DNA of 64,000 nt from Trichinella spiralis. Taxonomy: Eukaryota > Nematoda > Enoplea > Trichinellida > Trichinellidae. The first letter of the stretch is position 1, and every line of letters starts with the position of its first letter. The stretch spans positions 8,339,475 through 8,403,474 of the forward strand of contig CM012954.1 in NCBI GenBank assembly GCA_000181795.3. The letters are read 5' to 3'. Made by a program: the position numbers and the translations under genes. Positions 62,001-64,000 of the stretch are shown in pieces. The notes below the pieces were generated by a model. It saw only the letters and a program-made list of their open reading frames with translations. It had not been told where the DNA came from and did no database searches.

Positions 62001-64000
62001 ATCTGATAGGAAAGATGCTTTTCTCTTCAAGCTCGGCGCAGTTGCACGACCAAATAATACAGCGAAACGGAAATAATGTAATTACGCGGCAGCATTCTTA
62101 AAATAATTTTCCCGCAAATCCAATTTATAAATGCGCATTGCAAATATGCCGGGAACAATTTGCTCGCAAAAACAAGATAAATTCAATCGATAATCTGCTG
62201 TGCATTTGACAGGAAAGATTTTTCTCATCTTGATTTCACTGTTGTTTATATAGGATATGTTTGATTGGGTATTTTAAAAAGAGCAAAATTTATTATTCAA
62301 CTTATTTTTCCTTGAGATTGATTATCCTTAAGAAATTTTCATAACCAATATATTTATTTATACAAAGTGTGTATGTGCTTGCTGGTGTGTCTCTGCATGT
62401 GTGTGCGTGTGTGTTATGTGGGTTGAAGTTTTCTGTCTGCTCTGATATTTTACGAGAAAACTATGGAAATTCTTACTTTGCTACTTTCTGTGGTCAAAGA
62501 AAAATAACATAAACTTGACTTACCTCATCGTTGGTAAGAACGTAGACGTGTTGTCTAGAGGTGTCGAATTGCATGTCGGTCAACAGACCCGAATGACCAC
62601 CGTCACTGGAGACGAGTAGCTCATCGTATTCATATGCTCTGCGTGTCGACTCCAACACCAGCTGCAATAGCAAAAAATAATTACAACTTTGTCAAGGAAG
62701 AAAAAAGTTGCATTTTTTCTACGCTTGAAAAAGAGTTATCTGAAAAGCAATTTGCTCAAGTTTAACAATTAATTAATATTGGGTGTTGTAAATGTGCTGT
62801 TAATGCGGATGCTTTGCATCATCAATTCCATCTGGATCTAGAGTTATATACATTGAAACCATAACAACTAGCTTGCTAATTTCGACTTGTTCTGTTTTGT
62901 TCTCTCTACGGACGGAAAAGATGATGATGATGATAGTCGCGCTTAGAATCGATGCCATCATCCACCAAAGGCCAATTTCCATTGTAAATGCAATCGAGCG
63001 GAAAATCATCCTCGGACTGCTGCTTCGATGCACCTGGCATCTTGATGGCGCTTTTGTAAATATTTTCTTACTAATTCTAACAACCAATACTGACGTTGTC
63101 ATTGTTGCTCGTATTGTAATTAGATCGTTTTTCACTAACGAAACGAACATTAATCGGCCCGCATGCTCGCTCGATAGCTTTGCGCTTGCCCAGTGTTCTT
63201 TCCTTTCTTCTTCTTATTCTTCTTCACCGTCCACTAACGAACCCCTTTGTCATACAATGACACTGTTTGAACGGCAGCAATGAACGGCACGGCGCCATTA
63301 CCGACATGCTCATAAATCATAGTGGCACCGTTTGGACATTGGCCGCGACCCACGACCCTTCATTTTTCACTCATTTTATCATTTAAAGCATGAACGACAG
63401 ACGCGATTGCTAATTTTTCATCCTGACATGACCTCTCACATCAAGTGTTGAACAGCATCAACAAAAACTACAGGAGGAAATGAAAACAAAAGAAAAAAAG
63501 CTTGCTTTTGATGAAAATTACTTTTTTCAATTTTCCCTTCGATGTGCCGACAAAGAACACTGTACGTGCTTGATCGAGCACATCGACTGCAATAGATGTC
63601 AACCTGGCGTCGTCGTAAACTATCGCTGCTATGCTTGTTGCGGGAATTGAGCCACCAACACGTATATGTTGGCACTGATCCTGATGAGCTTGTGTTGATG
63701 CTGCTAAGCCGGATACCTTCAACGAATAATAGAAGAAATATATGATGAAAATTTAAAAAGAAAAACAATAATAATAATAATGGTGTAGAAAATGAAAGGA
63801 ATATTGTATACATTATGACAACGTTGATTGAGACCAAATTGAGGTAAATTCCAAGTGCCAATTCCACTGTTGCAACGCTGGATATTGTACCAAAAGGCAG
63901 CTCTTATATCTTTCATTGGAAAAACACAAATGGCAGACTTGAGTGAACGATGTCCAGGGGCAGGATCGGGTGTTGAATCTTTTGTAAAAACGCCGACGAA
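56077..64000 (-). CDS. PLXN: plexin (semaphorin receptor), 5' end beyond the window
   Basis: A single-pass receptor for semaphorins with a cytoplasmic RapGAP. It is partial: the first exon in the window (to 64000) is already inside the Sema domain (SAICVFPMKDIRAAFWYNIQ). Then come FVGTSKGKLKK, PSI1 (CSSCVASGDPYCGWCTLENK), PSI2 (CTACVQSRWHCDWC), PSI3 (CSRCLDLDRRYECAWC), IPT domains (FPTVGPIEGGTHVEIIG, YHPTTGPQSGGTEFVITGEH, SPKDGFRSGGRRLLIHGQQ), a membrane segment (about 58380-58450), the juxtamembrane helix, GAP C1 (QNALIHFEQLLMNRQFVVSW), the Rho-binding domain and GAP C2 ([55 protein letters not shown]). The stop is at 56077. A poly-Gln insert lies before GAP C2. A versus B type is not settled. 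Confidence 0.94.
61376..62520 (-). other. long intron within the plexin gene
   Basis: About 1.15 kb between the PSI1 exon and the LVLESTRR...GLLTDMQF exon. It is AT-rich, with a TG/GT run at about 62396-62412 and no supported exon. Confidence 0.7.

Noticed and set aside
62800-63283. Overlapping plus (136 codons) and minus (116 codons) frames in a plexin intron
   Set aside because: Neither fits the plexin frame and neither shows a domain; the plexin exons on each side join directly in phase.

Overview
The window is nuclear DNA from an animal with a compact, AT-rich genome. The genes carry many short GT-AG introns, mostly 50-70 bases and occasionally 0.4-2.6 kb. The proteins are metazoan: a tolloid metalloprotease, plexin, Aph-1, MANF, Bora and NF-YB. 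Closely packed genes, same-strand neighbours about 120-200 bp apart, and 3' splice-site-like motifs a few bases before many start codons fit a nematode that uses spliced leaders, perhaps of the Trichinella/Trichuris type. The species itself cannot be read from the sequence. I saw no tRNA, rRNA, intact transposon, viral insertion or CRISPR array.

Layout, left to right. 352-777: a small unrecognised three-exon gene (minus), with two decayed partial copies beside it (945-1314). 3183-10124: an 18-exon tolloid/BMP-1 gene (minus). 10125-13944: AT-rich intergenic DNA with simple repeats. 13945-14994: MANF (minus). 15833-19707: POP7, FDXR and CPPED1 in a row on plus. 19870-28250: APH-1, the carnitine/acylcarnitine carrier, ZGPAT and PNPLA8, all on minus. 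28761-29337: RPL26 (plus). 29508-33989: MFSD5 (minus), whose long second intron holds TAF12 (same strand) and a two-LIM-domain gene (opposite strand). 35225-36523: an SLC35A nucleotide-sugar transporter (plus), meeting VTI1 (minus) stop codon to stop codon. 38121-38956: RPL39 and CHCHD1/mS37 (minus). 39756-41132: GLOD4 (plus). 41744-43872: PLEKHF/phafin (minus). 45362-47345: Bora (plus). 47445-50431: CPSF73 (minus). 51373-52333: class II ARF (plus). 52710-53545: NF-YB (minus). 54864-55931: single-exon eIF2B beta (plus). 56077-64000: plexin (minus), running off the right edge.

The genes are mostly unrelated housekeeping and developmental genes, so there is no single pathway. From about 28 kb onward the layout is regular: convergent pairs separated by 0-600 bp alternate with divergent pairs separated by 0.5-1.5 kb. 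Weak functional groupings exist: two ribosomal proteins are adjacent (cytosolic eL39 and mitochondrial mS37), and Golgi/endosome trafficking genes (SLC35A, VTI1, PLEKHF, ARF) are frequent. Exon models were read by eye. For tolloid, MANF, APH-1, Bora, NF-YB, SLC35A, FDXR, CPPED1, POP7, RPL26, RPL39, CHCHD1 and the LIM gene I followed every splice junction and the reading frame closed. For the others some internal junctions are approximate.

I found no clearly undescribed molecular system. The most interesting points are the shared stop codons of SLC35A/VTI1, the two genes nested in the MFSD5 intron, the decayed inverted exon copies near the left edge, and the spliced-leader-like start contexts.
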